From a virus: 64,000 bases of DNA. Below the pieces are notes generated by a model, which was given only the letters and a program-made list of their open reading frames with translations, did not search any database and was not told where the DNA came from. Location: positions 2,247 to 66,246 of the IMG/VR virus record IMGVR_UViG_3300002460_000002; one strand, 5' to 3'. The first letter of the stretch is position 1, and the number at the start of each line of letters is the position of its first letter. This document shows, piece by piece, positions 40,028 to 48,755 of the stretch. The position numbers and the translations under genes are program-made.

Positions 40028-41881
40028 ATGAGCATCCTCGCGAACATGCTCTCCCGTGTGGGTAAGTCCGAGCAGGACTTCAAGCCCAACACGCACATGG
40101 GCAAGATCTTCCGCCGACGCGGCGTGACCCGGTCGAGTGAACTCGATCGCGTTCACAATCTGCCGCGTCGGCAGTGGGAAGATTCGCAGTCAATCCACGC
40201 GGAGTTGACGGCGTGGTTGAAGAGACCAAGGGGAACGATGGAGTTGCGACCGGTGCAGGCCGCGGCGTTGTCGGACCTGCACGACTTCGGGGGGTTGTTG
40301 GCCCCCGTTCGCGTGGGTGGTGGCAAGACCCTCTGCAGCTTGCTCGCGGCCGAAGTGGTGGGAGCGAAGCGGCCGTTGCTTTTGATCCCGGCGAAGTTGA
40401 AGCGCAAGACCCAGATCGAGATCCGACGGTACGCAGAGCACTGGCGCTTCAAACCCCCGGAGATCGTGACCTATGAGTGGCTCGGTCGTGTCCAGGCCGA
40501 CGATGAAAAAGATGAAGACGGAGAGGTTACGAAATCCGGATTTCTCCGACGGTACGCGCCGGACCTGATTATCGCTGATGAAGTTCACAAACTCCGAGGG
40601 AAAAAAAGTGCGGTGACCCGGCGCGTGTCCCGGTACATGGACGAATTTAGTCCGAAGTTCGTCGCGATGTCCGGCACGATCACGAAGCGGTCGATCAAAG
40701 ACTACGCCCACATCGCGGAGTGGTGCCTGCGGCGGGTCGCACCGGTGCCGTTGACCTGGCCGGTCTTGTCTGAGTGGGCGGATGCTCTCGATGAGAAGGT
40801 CAGGCCGGAGAATCGTCTGGCGCCGGGGGCGTTGCTATTGCTCTGCAACCCGGAAGAGATTAGCACCATCCAGAAAGATTCGCTTGGGTCGCTCCGCAAG
40901 GCGTACCGGCGCCGGCTCGTGGAAACCCCCGGGGTTATCGCGACCAGCGAGACATTCGTGGACTGTTCCCTGGTGATCTCGGCGGTGGAGCTGGTGTTGG
41001 GCCCGAAGATCGACGCCGCGTTCGATCACATGAAGATGTACTGGGAGACGCCCGACGGCTGGCCGATTTCAGATGCTGTCTCATTGTGGAGACATGCTAG
41101 AGAAATGGCTTGTGGTTTCTGCTATCGATGGGACCCTTATGCGCCACAACTGTGGCTGTCTGCACGCAAGGAGTGGTGCGCGGCGGTGCGGGAGATCATC
41201 AAGCACAAGGACCTCGACAGTGAGTTGCAAGTCGCGAACGCGATCGTGCAGGGGCGTGTTGAAGATCCCGAGTCGAAGCGTCTGGACAAGGAAGGTCGGT
41301 TCATCGGCGGCACCGTCTACGAGAACTGGATTGCGATCAAGAACACGTTCGTGCCGAACACCGTGCCGGTTTGGATCGACGACGGCACACTGAAGTTCTG
41401 TGCAAACTGGATGAAGACCCACAACGGCATCGTCTGGGTGGAGCACGTCGTGTTCGGCGAGCGGCTCGCAGAGATGACCGGACGACCATTTTTCCATCGT
41501 AAGGGGGAAGATAACCAGCGGCGTTTGATCGACGAGACGACGCCGGCAGAGGGCTCCATCATCGCGTCGATTGCGAGCAATTGTGAAGGCCGAAACCTGC
41601 AAGCCTGGTCGGAGAATCTGATCGTGTCCCTGCCCCCGACGGGGAGCACTTTCGAGCAGCTCTTGGGTCGGGAGCATCGAGACGGCCAGCTTGCGGACGA
41701 AGTCTCGTTCGACGTGATCTTGGCCTGCATCCAGCAGTGGAGCGGGTTTCAGCAGGCCCTGGCGGATTCCAAGTACATTCAGGATTCGACGGGGCAGTTG
41801 CAAAAACTTCAGTATGCGGACGTGGACGTTCCAAGTCCGTCGGAAATGGCCACCCGCACTGGTGCGCGGTGGACCGCGTAG
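40028..41881 (+). CDS. SF2 helicase (SNF2/DEAD-like)
   Basis: 617 residues. ELRPVQAAALSDL is a Q-like motif, VRVGGGKT the Walker A (about 95-102), IIADEVHKL the DExH box (about 180), AMSGT motif III. In the second lobe NCEGRNLQAW and LLGREHRDGQ supply motif V and the arginine finger of motif VI. It may remodel replication forks or recombination intermediates beside the polymerase and nuclease genes. The region between lobes holds a large insertion. Confidence 0.8.
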   Translation: MSILANMLSRVGKSEQDFKPNTHMGKIFRRRGVTRSSELDRVHNLPRRQWEDSQSIHAELTAWLKRPRGTMELRPVQAAALSDLHDFGGLLAPVRVGGGKTLCSLLAAEVVGAKRPLLLIPAKLKRKTQIEIRRYAEHWRFKPPEIVTYEWLGRVQADDEKDEDGEVTKSGFLRRYAPDLIIADEVHKLRGKKSAVTRRVSRYMDEFSPKFVAMSGTITKRSIKDYAHIAEWCLRRVAPVPLTWPVLSEWADALDEKVRPENRLAPGALLLLCNPEEISTIQKDSLGSLRKAYRRRLVETPGVIATSETFVDCSLVISAVELVLGPKIDAAFDHMKMYWETPDGWPISDAVSLWRHAREMACGFCYRWDPYAPQLWLSARKEWCAAVREIIKHKDLDSELQVANAIVQGRVEDPESKRLDKEGRFIGGTVYENWIAIKNTFVPNTVPVWIDDGTLKFCANWMKTHNGIVWVEHVVFGERLAEMTGRPFFHRKGEDNQRRLIDETTPAEGSIIASIASNCEGRNLQAWSENLIVSLPPTGSTFEQLLGREHRDGQLADEVSFDVILACIQQWSGFQQALADSKYIQDSTGQLQKLQYADVDVPSPSEMATRTGARWTA

Positions 41882-41915
41882 AAGACCAAACAAAAGAAAG
41901 AAGAGGGTAGAAGTC

Positions 41916-42347
41916 ATGGGTTTGTTTTCAGGCATTCGGGACGCGAAGGTTGGCGCCGGGGGGGTGTACTTCCTGGCGGGTTTGTACAAGGTCGAGATCA
42001 TCAAGGTCATGACCTTGAACAGCAGGAAGAAGGAAGATCTGTTCATCGTTGAAGCCAAGATCTTGGAGAGCGACAACAACGAGCGTCGTGCGGGGTCACA
42101 GTGTTCCTGGGTCGTGAACCTCAAGCAGGACGCGGCGCTGGGCAACATCAAGGGCTTCATCGCGGCGTCAAACGATATCGACCCGAGCAATGAAGATGAG
42201 GTCAACAACGAGGTGACGGAGGACGCGGTCGAGTTCGCTTGCTCGAACGATAATCCGTTGAAGGGCGCGGTTCTGCGACTGGAGTGTGTCGCGATCAAGA
42301 CCCGTGCCGGTGGAGATTTCACGCTGCACAAGTGGGCACCGCTGTAG
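41916..42347 (+). CDS. Putative single-stranded DNA-binding protein
   Basis: 143 residues from an ATG with AGAGGG upstream. GVYFLAGLYKVEIIKVMTLNSRKKEDLFIVEAKILES reads as OB-fold-like strands, similar to DUF669-type phage SSBs, and it lies between helicase and polymerase genes where SSB genes are usual. The C-terminus lacks the acidic tip of classical SSB. Function inferred from context and strand pattern. Confidence 0.55.
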   Translation: MGLFSGIRDAKVGAGGVYFLAGLYKVEIIKVMTLNSRKKEDLFIVEAKILESDNNERRAGSQCSWVVNLKQDAALGNIKGFIAASNDIDPSNEDEVNNEVTEDAVEFACSNDNPLKGAVLRLECVAIKTRAGGDFTLHKWAPL

Positions 42348-42366
42348 TCAACCTGGAGTCCTGTCC

Positions 42367-44349
42367 TTGACCCCTCTGGCCCTCGACACCGAAACCGCTC
42401 TGATCAAGATCGGTTTGCTCGCGCCGCCGTTGACTTGCGTCAGCTGGGCGGACGGCGAGCATGTTGGGCTGGAGTGGGTCGGGGATACAGGGCCTTGTTA
42501 TAGGCTCGTTCGAGAGAGTTTGGAAACGGACACGCTCTTCATCGGTCTCAACATCGCGTACGACTTCGGCGTGATCGGGGCAGAGTGGCCGAACCTGCTC
42601 CCGTTGATCTTCGCGGCGTACGAGAGCGACCGAGTGACGGACGTCGGTCTTCGGCAGAAGTTGATCGACATCGCGAAGGGCCAGTTTCGAGGCTACACCG
42701 ACGGAATGACGGAGGTGTACACCTCGCACGAATACTCCCTGGCGAAGCTGGTCGAGCGACATTTCAAGATGCAGATGGACAAGTCCACGCATCGGCTCGG
42801 TTTCGGTGAACTCAGAAACGTTCACCCGAACCAGTGGCCGGCAGGTGCTGCAGAGTACGCGATGGGGGACGCGCAGATGACCATGAAGCTGTGGCAGTTG
42901 CAGGAGTCAACAGATGCCGGACTTCTGCAAGACCAGTTTAGGCAGGCGCGTGCGGCCTGGGGCCTGCACTTGATCTCGTGCTGGGGCATCAAGACATCGG
43001 CGCCGAACATCGAGAGATTCAAGATCAAAACGGTGGCGGATCACGCAGCGGCCTTGAAGGTTTGCAAAGAGAAGGGGTTGGTACGGCCTGGAGGAACACG
43101 AGACACGAAGAAGGCCCGGACGCTCATGGTCCAGGTCATGGAGCAGCTGGGAGAGCCGACGAAGAAGACCGAAGCCTTCATCGATCTTCGCCGGAAACGA
43201 GACAAGCACGAGTTGTTGACTCCGAAGGATGAAAAAAATCTGGAGGATCCGTTGTTCGGGATCTCCGTCGATGAAGAGGCGTGCGAGGCGTCGTTGGATC
43301 CGACGTTGGTCGCGTACTCCAAGGTCACGAGCTTGACGACGGTCGTGGACACGCACATCCCCGCACTCGAGAACGGGATCAAGTACCCAATTCAGCCGCG
43401 GTTCGATTCGTTGGTGGAGACCGGTCGAACGTCGTGCAAGGGCCACGACGGGCGCCAGCCGACGAACGGCTACCAGCTCCAGAACGTCCGCCGGCTTCCG
43501 GGCATCCGGGAGTGCTTCGAGGCCCGACCAGGAACCGTGTACGTCGAGGCGGATTTTTCCGGTCTGGAACTTCACACCTGGGCGCAGACGTGCTTGTGGG
43601 CGGTCGGAGAAAGCCGGATGGCGGCGGCGTTGAACGCCAAGATTGACCCGCATCTGGTGATCGCCTCGACCATGCTCGGGACTTCGTATGACGAAGCGAA
43701 GGCGAGGTACAAGGCCGGAGATGAAGAGGTGGCCGGGCCTGACGGGACTCGGCAGTTCGGCAAGATCGGGAACTTCGGTTTCCAGGGCGGCATGGGAGAG
43801 AAAACTTTCCGGGCATGGGCGCGGGTCCAGTACAAGACCAATTTTTCGGAAGAGCAGACGCACTTCATCAAAGAGTCGTGGAAGCAGACCTGGCCGGAGC
43901 AAGAGGCGTATTTCAAGTGGATCCAAGTTCAATGTGAGCAAGGCGGTGGGTACGCGACGATCGAGCAGTGGTTGAGCAAGCGCGTGCGCGGTTTAGTTTC
44001 GTTCACGGTCGCGGCCAACGGGTATTTTCAGGCGCTCGGTGCAGACGCAGCCAAGGCGGCATTGTTTGCGGTGCAGAGGGAATGCTACGTCGATGAATCG
44101 TCGCCGCTGTTCGGGAGCAGAGCGGTTAACTTTGTCCACGATTCTGTGTGTCTAGAAGTTGAAGATGACCTGCACAAGTACAACGCCGCAGCGAAACGAC
44201 TCGTCGAGGTGATGATCGAAGAAGGTACGAAGTGGCTACCGGATGTGCCGCCGCGGGCCGAGGTGACGGTTTCACGTAATTGGAGCAAGTTAGCCAAGCA
44301 GGTGAAGAACGCGGAGGGGTTGTTGATCCCGTGGGAGTACACGCCTTGA
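42367..44349 (+). CDS. Family A DNA polymerase with 3'-5' exonuclease
   Basis: 660 residues from a TTG with GGAG upstream. LALDTET at the start and FIGLNIAYDFG (about 64) are exonuclease motifs I and II. The polymerase domain shows motif A YVEADFSGLELHTWAQ (near 395), motif B RQFGKIGNFGFQGGMGEKTF (near 463) and motif C NFVHDSVCLEVED (near 590), with the catalytic Asp residues intact. It should replicate the phage genome. The upstream in-frame ATG at 42286 would overlap the SSB-like gene and is rejected. Confidence 0.93.
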   Translation: MTPLALDTETALIKIGLLAPPLTCVSWADGEHVGLEWVGDTGPCYRLVRESLETDTLFIGLNIAYDFGVIGAEWPNLLPLIFAAYESDRVTDVGLRQKLIDIAKGQFRGYTDGMTEVYTSHEYSLAKLVERHFKMQMDKSTHRLGFGELRNVHPNQWPAGAAEYAMGDAQMTMKLWQLQESTDAGLLQDQFRQARAAWGLHLISCWGIKTSAPNIERFKIKTVADHAAALKVCKEKGLVRPGGTRDTKKARTLMVQVMEQLGEPTKKTEAFIDLRRKRDKHELLTPKDEKNLEDPLFGISVDEEACEASLDPTLVAYSKVTSLTTVVDTHIPALENGIKYPIQPRFDSLVETGRTSCKGHDGRQPTNGYQLQNVRRLPGIRECFEARPGTVYVEADFSGLELHTWAQTCLWAVGESRMAAALNAKIDPHLVIASTMLGTSYDEAKARYKAGDEEVAGPDGTRQFGKIGNFGFQGGMGEKTFRAWARVQYKTNFSEEQTHFIKESWKQTWPEQEAYFKWIQVQCEQGGGYATIEQWLSKRVRGLVSFTVAANGYFQALGADAAKAALFAVQRECYVDESSPLFGSRAVNFVHDSVCLEVEDDLHKYNAAAKRLVEVMIEEGTKWLPDVPPRAEVTVSRNWSKLAKQVKNAEGLLIPWEYTP

Positions 44350-44834
44350 ACCTTCTCTCGATCGATCCCGGGCTCGTGTGCTGTGGCTGGGCAATCTGGC
44401 GGGACAGTCAGCTTTTTCGGTGCGGCCTCTCACGCACGAAAGGGAAAACACTCGAATTCCGAATCCAAGTTCATGCGAAGACGTTTCACAGAATGAGTCT
44501 AATGGCTCATGTATTGGTGATTGAGAAGCCGGAGATCTACCAGCAGCGGTTCTTGAAGGGAGACCCGAGAGATCTAGCCAATCTCGCAGCCGTGGTCGGG
44601 GGCATCGTCGCTGCGTTTCCTTCAGGTGACGCGCGCATGGTCTACCCAAAGGCTTGGAAGGGACAAATTCCGAAAGAAGTGTCCGAGCGGCGGACTCTAT
44701 CGAAGCTGTCCGAAATAGAAAAACAGGTTTTGAAAAAACCGCAGGTTTTCGGGGCGCCAACCACGGCGCCGTCGAGCCTGCTTCACAACATGATGGATGC
44801 AGTCGGTCTTGGTCTCTATTTTCTTCAACGGTAG
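44346..44834 (+). CDS. RuvC-like Holliday junction resolvase
   Basis: 162 residues from a TTG overlapping the polymerase stop. LLSIDPGLVCCGWAIW (Asp7), LVIEKPEIY (Glu near 59) and HNMMDAVGLGLY (Asp near 151) give the acidic residues of the RNase H-fold RuvC family. It should resolve recombination junctions before packaging. Length fits phage RuvC-like enzymes. Confidence 0.75.
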   Translation: MNLLSIDPGLVCCGWAIWRDSQLFRCGLSRTKGKTLEFRIQVHAKTFHRMSLMAHVLVIEKPEIYQQRFLKGDPRDLANLAAVVGGIVAAFPSGDARMVYPKAWKGQIPKEVSERRTLSKLSEIEKQVLKKPQVFGAPTTAPSSLLHNMMDAVGLGLYFLQR

Positions 44835-44843
44835 AGGGAGCAC

Positions 44844-45704
44844 ATGGAATTCAAACACAACAATCACAGGATAGCGGGAAAGTGTCACGTCTCAACTTGT
44901 GCCGCAGCGACGGCCGCAATCGCGGACGGTAAGACTTTCTTCTCGAAGAGGGCTCCGATGATTGAGCTTTGCGAGGAGCACTTGTTCACGGCCCAGGACA
45001 TGGCCAAGCAGCAAGGGCAAGAGCTGGTGTGGAAAGAGTATGTAGCGGCAGTCGTAGGTGTAGATCTGACAGGGGTTACTGAAAAGACGCCAGATACCTC
45101 TCTCGTCCCCGTCGAGAAGGTCAAGGCCGAGCTGGTCCAGGAAGTCACTCAGGCGGAGCAGGCCTTGACCCAGATCCGGACCTTCACGATCGAAACCAAG
45201 GAAGATCTCGAGTTCGCCGCGGAGATCCTCACCGACACCAAGCAGAGCATCAAGCGTCTGGACGACAAGCGGAAAGAGATCACGGACCCGATGAACAAGG
45301 CCCTGAAGGCAGCCAACGCGCTCTTCAAGCCGGCCATCACGTTCTACGAGGAGTGTGAGAGGCTCATCAAGTCTAAGATCGTCGAGGCCCACAAGAAAGC
45401 CGAGGATGCAGCCCGGATCGCGCTCGAAAGCGCGGGCGCTGCGGCAGTTGAAGGGGACGCAGGGGCGTTGACGACTGCGTTGCAGGTGCACGATGCCGCG
45501 GTGGAGTTTCCGGCCGCCGATGGTCTCCAGTACCGCACGTCGTGGAAGTTCGAGATCATGGACGAGGCGTTGATCCCGCGCGAGTACATGACGCCGAACC
45601 TGGCGTTGATCAAGGGCGTGGTTACACACAAGAAGGGCGCGACCGAGATCCCAGGCGTCCGGGTGTACGAGGACAAGATCGTGGCGAGTGTAGGGTCGGC
45701 ATGA
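44844..45704 (+). CDS. Coiled-coil phage protein
   Basis: 286 residues, ATG with GAGGGAGC upstream. A short N-terminal part with Cys and His (CHVSTC, CEEHLF) may bind zinc. Residues about 95-190 form a strong coiled coil (KQSIKRLDDKRKEITDPMNK and onward), a pattern common in phage proteins adjacent to recombination genes. The C-terminal part is beta-rich (QYRTSWKFEIMDEALIPREYM). Possibly a recombination accessory factor; not assigned. Confidence 0.6.
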   Translation: MEFKHNNHRIAGKCHVSTCAAATAAIADGKTFFSKRAPMIELCEEHLFTAQDMAKQQGQELVWKEYVAAVVGVDLTGVTEKTPDTSLVPVEKVKAELVQEVTQAEQALTQIRTFTIETKEDLEFAAEILTDTKQSIKRLDDKRKEITDPMNKALKAANALFKPAITFYEECERLIKSKIVEAHKKAEDAARIALESAGAAAVEGDAGALTTALQVHDAAVEFPAADGLQYRTSWKFEIMDEALIPREYMTPNLALIKGVVTHKKGATEIPGVRVYEDKIVASVGSA

Positions 45705-46261
45705 TCCCCCAGCATTCCTCTGTCTCGAACGAGCACTATACTCCGGCGCATGTCGTGGAGGCGGCCCGGGGTTTGCTCGGAAGGTTTGATCTTGACCCGG
45801 CGTCGTGCTTGGCCGCGAACGAAACCGTGCAGGCTGAGAAGATCTTCACGATCGAGGACGACGGTCTGAATCAGCCTTGGTTCGGAAAGGTTTTCCTGAA
45901 TCCTCCAGGGGGCAAGTTGAAGCTGGTTGACGGCCGGTGGGTGCCCGTCGCCAAGGGGCCAGGGACATCCAGCATGCAGGTGTGGTGGAACAAGTTAGCA
46001 ACCGAGTGGGAGAGTGGAAACGTCAAGGAAGCATTCTTCGTCGGGTTTACTCTCGAAGTTTTGCGATTGTCCCAGCGGTGCCTTCGACCCGTTCAAGACT
46101 TTCCGCGGTGCTACCCGGTGGAGCGGCTTTGTTTCGTCGGTGCTGACCCGACGCATGCAAACGTGCTCGTGTACCTGCCGCCGGATGAAGATGAAACGCA
46201 TGTTGAGAGAATGGACGAAGCCTTTTCAGGAATCGGTGTTTGCGAAGGAGGACGACGGTGA
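45701..46261 (+). CDS. Phage adenine-specific DNA methyltransferase (Dam-like)
   Basis: 186 residues. HYTPAHVVEAARGLLG, FDLDPASCLAANETVQA and VFLNPPGG (residues 65-71, catalytic NPPG) match the phage N6-adenine methyltransferase group. It probably methylates phage DNA to evade restriction. The target sequence cannot be predicted. Overlaps both neighbours by 4 bases. Confidence 0.75.
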   Translation: MIPQHSSVSNEHYTPAHVVEAARGLLGRFDLDPASCLAANETVQAEKIFTIEDDGLNQPWFGKVFLNPPGGKLKLVDGRWVPVAKGPGTSSMQVWWNKLATEWESGNVKEAFFVGFTLEVLRLSQRCLRPVQDFPRCYPVERLCFVGADPTHANVLVYLPPDEDETHVERMDEAFSGIGVCEGGRR

Positions 46262-46848
46262 CTTCAATCCTAGGCCCAGGGCGCTTCTGGTCCATCCACA
46301 GAAAAGTGTTTGATGCTCTTCATCCAGAGCTTTCAGATCTCGATGTACTGAACCTGGAAGACATCGCGATCAGCCTCGGGAACATCTGCCGGTTCGGGGG
46401 TCATCTCAGAATTTTTTATTCGGTAGCTTGTCATTCTCGTTTTGTCGCGCGCATCCTCCAGGCCCGTCGTTTTCCGAACGAGGTTGCGTTCGCAGGCCTG
46501 GTTCACGACGTCGTCGAAATCATTACAGGGGATGTGATCAGCCCCATGAAACCGGTGTTCGGGGAGGGCCTGAAAGAAGTTGAAAACTTGTGGACACCTG
46601 TCGTCGAGAAGTGGTTTGGTCTGCCGGAGGGAGCGACGAAGGCCCCTGAAGTGAAGGATGCTGACCTGACCGCGTACTACATCGAGAACAAGATCTTGCG
46701 TGGTTGGGAGGGGCAGCACGTCGATCATCTGGAAGACATTGCTCTTCCGATAGCAGCTCTGGCGTATGCCGATCTGTTGCACACTCCGCTGCTACCGCAA
46801 CCTGCAGGTCAAGAGTGGTACCTGGAAGTTAAGAGGCGCAGATCATGA
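46258..46848 (+). CDS. HD-domain nucleotidase-like phosphohydrolase
   Basis: 196 residues from a GTG with a strong AAGGAGG site. AISLGNICRFGGHLRIFYSVACHS (His59), FAGLVHDVVEII (His83-Asp84) and KDADLTAYYIE (Asp near 134) form the H...HD...D metal site of YfbR-type 5'-deoxynucleotidases. It likely hydrolyses deoxynucleoside monophosphates and adjusts the dNTP pool along with ThyX and dCMP deaminase downstream. Confidence 0.75.
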   Translation: MTSILGPGRFWSIHRKVFDALHPELSDLDVLNLEDIAISLGNICRFGGHLRIFYSVACHSRFVARILQARRFPNEVAFAGLVHDVVEIITGDVISPMKPVFGEGLKEVENLWTPVVEKWFGLPEGATKAPEVKDADLTAYYIENKILRGWEGQHVDHLEDIALPIAALAYADLLHTPLLPQPAGQEWYLEVKRRRS

Positions 46849-47030
46849 TCCCCTCCACCTGGCTCAACATCGGCCGTGTCATCCAAACTGTGCGCAAGGG
46901 CGACCTCATCTCCATCGAGGTCCAGGGCGGCTTCGTCCGCAAACCCGCGCCGTGCGCCGGCCTCATGATCGAAGACAGAAACCAAATCACGATGTTCGTC
47001 CCGGACGAACTAGGAGTTTTGAAAAAGTGA
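46845..47030 (+). CDS. Hypothetical 61-residue protein
   Basis: Coupled to the HD gene by a 4-base overlap. Beta-strand-like throughout (GDLISIEVQGGFV, NQITMFVPDEL), single Cys. Not recognised. Confidence 0.5.
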   Translation: MIPSTWLNIGRVIQTVRKGDLISIEVQGGFVRKPAPCAGLMIEDRNQITMFVPDELGVLKK

Positions 47031-47146
47031 CGCCCCGAAGGTCTGTTAAACCGGGAAAGGCGCCCGACGGAGGCTGCGTCATTGTTGGCGTGGTCGGAGT
47101 TCCGTCGGGTGCCGGGCGACTTTGCAAGAAAAAGGAATCTACATGA
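47027..47146 (+). CDS. Hypothetical 39-residue protein
   Basis: GTG start overlapping the preceding stop by 4 bases, and its end overlaps the start of 47143-48294. Basic at both ends with a Gly/Val-rich hydrophobic centre (CVIVGVVGVPSGAG). Too short to classify; kept because of double coupling. Confidence 0.4.
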   Translation: MTPRRSVKPGKAPDGGCVIVGVVGVPSGAGRLCKKKEST

Positions 47147-48294
47147 CCACCATCCCCATCGAAGACGAAAAAGATCTCCGGTTGATCGCCGACATGGAGT
47201 TCGCCAACGACACGTCGCCGGAGGAAAAAACACTCCTACGGAAGTGGACGAAGATGTTCGAGGAGGTTCGAGACGTCCGGCTCGAAATCACTCGCTGCAA
47301 GGAAATGATCCAGGACAAGACTCTTCCGGGAGTGTTGTCTTCATGGCTAACAGATCCGTCGCTCGCCGCACACATCAAAGGCGAAGAAGTCCGCGCCGAC
47401 AAGATCGACGCCGAGATGAAGCCGTTGTGGGCCGAGTACGAGGTGTTGCGTGACAGGATGGTGCCGGTGCGGAGGGAGAAAGCAGAGCGGGTACAGAAGT
47501 TGTTGATGAATCACGGGGTTCAAAGAGCACAAGAGATCATCGACAACGGTTGTACAGGGTTGTTTCGTCTGTTTTTGCCTTCTGATGAGGAAGGACCAAT
47601 CGGATTTGCGAGTGGTATCCATTCAAGTCTTCAAGAAGGGAAAGAAGAGACCGCGATCGAAACCGTCAGATTCGTCCGCGAGAACATGGGTGGCGCCCGC
47701 GTTTCTCTCCCGTGTTACGTTGGTCCCGATCGTTACTGCTTGATCCACCAGACGATCGGCGGTCTTCAGTTTGGACAGAAGGCGTTGCACGCGGACCAAG
47801 TTCGCTACATCTCTCGCGACCTGACCCCGGAGGAAAAAGGCCACGTTAACCTGGTTGAGAACGTGCGACGGCGCGAGGGGAACATGCGCGACGGCAAGGC
47901 GATCTTGACCGGGCAACGGGTTCCTGATGATCTCGGCATCGAGAGTCTGTCGCCTCAAGACGCGGCCTTCAAGAGACAGATGGATGCCGCGGGTGTTTCG
48001 TCTCCGGGGGTGGTCGTACCAGAAGTTCCACCTTTCACCTGCCCCGAGCACGGCGCAATCTCGTGGGGGTGTCGGTACTGTCTCGCCCAGGCGTTGGTCA
48101 ACGGGCCGTTGGAGGTTGAAATTACCGCGCAGGCCACGATCGCGACGATTGAGGGCCAAGGCACAGGCCCGCTTCAGACCGTGGCCGCGAGTGGTATGGC
48201 CGCATACCTGGAGAATCTCGATGCCGGCGGCGCCCACGAGGTCAAGGTCTACGCCAAGGTGGCATCGTTCCGACGCAAGCTCGCGATGGACTGA
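47143..48294 (+). CDS. Hypothetical protein with helical N-terminus and zinc-like motif
   Basis: 383 residues, ATG with AAAGGAATC upstream. The first 150 residues are charged helices; the centre is beta-rich (RVSLPCYVGPDRYCLIHQT). FTCPEHGAISWGCRYC near residue 310 is a Cys/His cluster that could bind zinc. No enzyme motif recognised. Sits in the nucleotide-metabolism run. Confidence 0.6.
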   Translation: MTTIPIEDEKDLRLIADMEFANDTSPEEKTLLRKWTKMFEEVRDVRLEITRCKEMIQDKTLPGVLSSWLTDPSLAAHIKGEEVRADKIDAEMKPLWAEYEVLRDRMVPVRREKAERVQKLLMNHGVQRAQEIIDNGCTGLFRLFLPSDEEGPIGFASGIHSSLQEGKEETAIETVRFVRENMGGARVSLPCYVGPDRYCLIHQTIGGLQFGQKALHADQVRYISRDLTPEEKGHVNLVENVRRREGNMRDGKAILTGQRVPDDLGIESLSPQDAAFKRQMDAAGVSSPGVVVPEVPPFTCPEHGAISWGCRYCLAQALVNGPLEVEITAQATIATIEGQGTGPLQTVAASGMAAYLENLDAGGAHEVKVYAKVASFRRKLAMD

Positions 48295-48295
48295 C

Positions 48296-48466
48296 GTGAA
48301 ATCAACTTGCTCTGTCTTCTCGTCCTCTCTTCTGGAATTCGCGCGTTGCGCGTCTCCGGCGGATTGGACGTTATTGCTCTTGATCGTGTTGATCACGACT
48401 GGACCCATCATTGCTTTGTGCGTGCGGATTGCGCGGAAAGGGAGCACCGGTGGAACTGACCGCTGA
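48296..48466 (+). CDS. Small membrane protein
   Basis: 56 residues from a GTG one base after the preceding stop. One span (WTLLLLIVLITTGPIIALCVRI) with basic residues after it. No ribosome-binding site, so termination-reinitiation is likely. Not recognised; could be a holin-type protein but nothing proves that. Confidence 0.45.
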   Translation: MKSTCSVFSSSLLEFARCASPADWTLLLLIVLITTGPIIALCVRIARKGSTGGTDR

Positions 48467-48563
48467 AGGCTACCCCGCGTCAGGGTCGTGCAATTCGTGG
48501 TTGTCGGCGGGGAGAACAAACAAAATGTGGAAGGAGCAACATGGGCATCACTATCACGGTTAA
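48450..48563 (+). CDS. Possible 37-residue protein
   Basis: GTG with GGGAGC upstream opens a short frame rich in Ser, Gly, Trp and His. It overlaps the start of 48541-48753 by 23 bases and may simply carry that gene's ribosome-binding site (AAGGAG). Listed as uncertain. Confidence 0.25.
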   Translation: MELTAEGYPASGSCNSWLSAGRTNKMWKEQHGHHYHG

Positions 48564-48753
48564 GGGACCGCATAACTCAGGCAAGACGACGGCGGCCAAC
48601 CTCATCAAGATGTTTCTGGAGGAGAATGGCTACCAGGACGTGAAAGTGGAAGACGTGCCGCCGATGCCGGTAGATCAGAAGCCGCAGTTCTGGGATCGGT
48701 TCACGAAGAATCGAGAGCGGTCGGTGCGGATCAAAGTTGAGCTGGAGGAATAG
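48541..48753 (+). CDS. Minimal P-loop protein
   Basis: 70 residues, strong AAGGAG site. ITITVKGPHNSGKTTAANLIK is a complete Walker A motif with the preceding strand, but the protein ends soon after (VRIKVELEE) without a Walker B or the rest of a kinase. It may be a truncated nucleotide-binding protein or work as a partner. Precedes thyX. Confidence 0.6.
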   Translation: MGITITVKGPHNSGKTTAANLIKMFLEENGYQDVKVEDVPPMPVDQKPQFWDRFTKNRERSVRIKVELEE

Positions 48754-48755
48754 TC

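Noticed and set aside
41081-42331. Minus-strand frame of 416 codons
   Set aside because: Antisense across the helicase and SSB-like genes, no recognisable domain.
48541-48753. Deoxynucleoside kinase assignment
   Set aside because: Walker A is clear but the protein ends after 70 residues without the lid or other kinase motifs.
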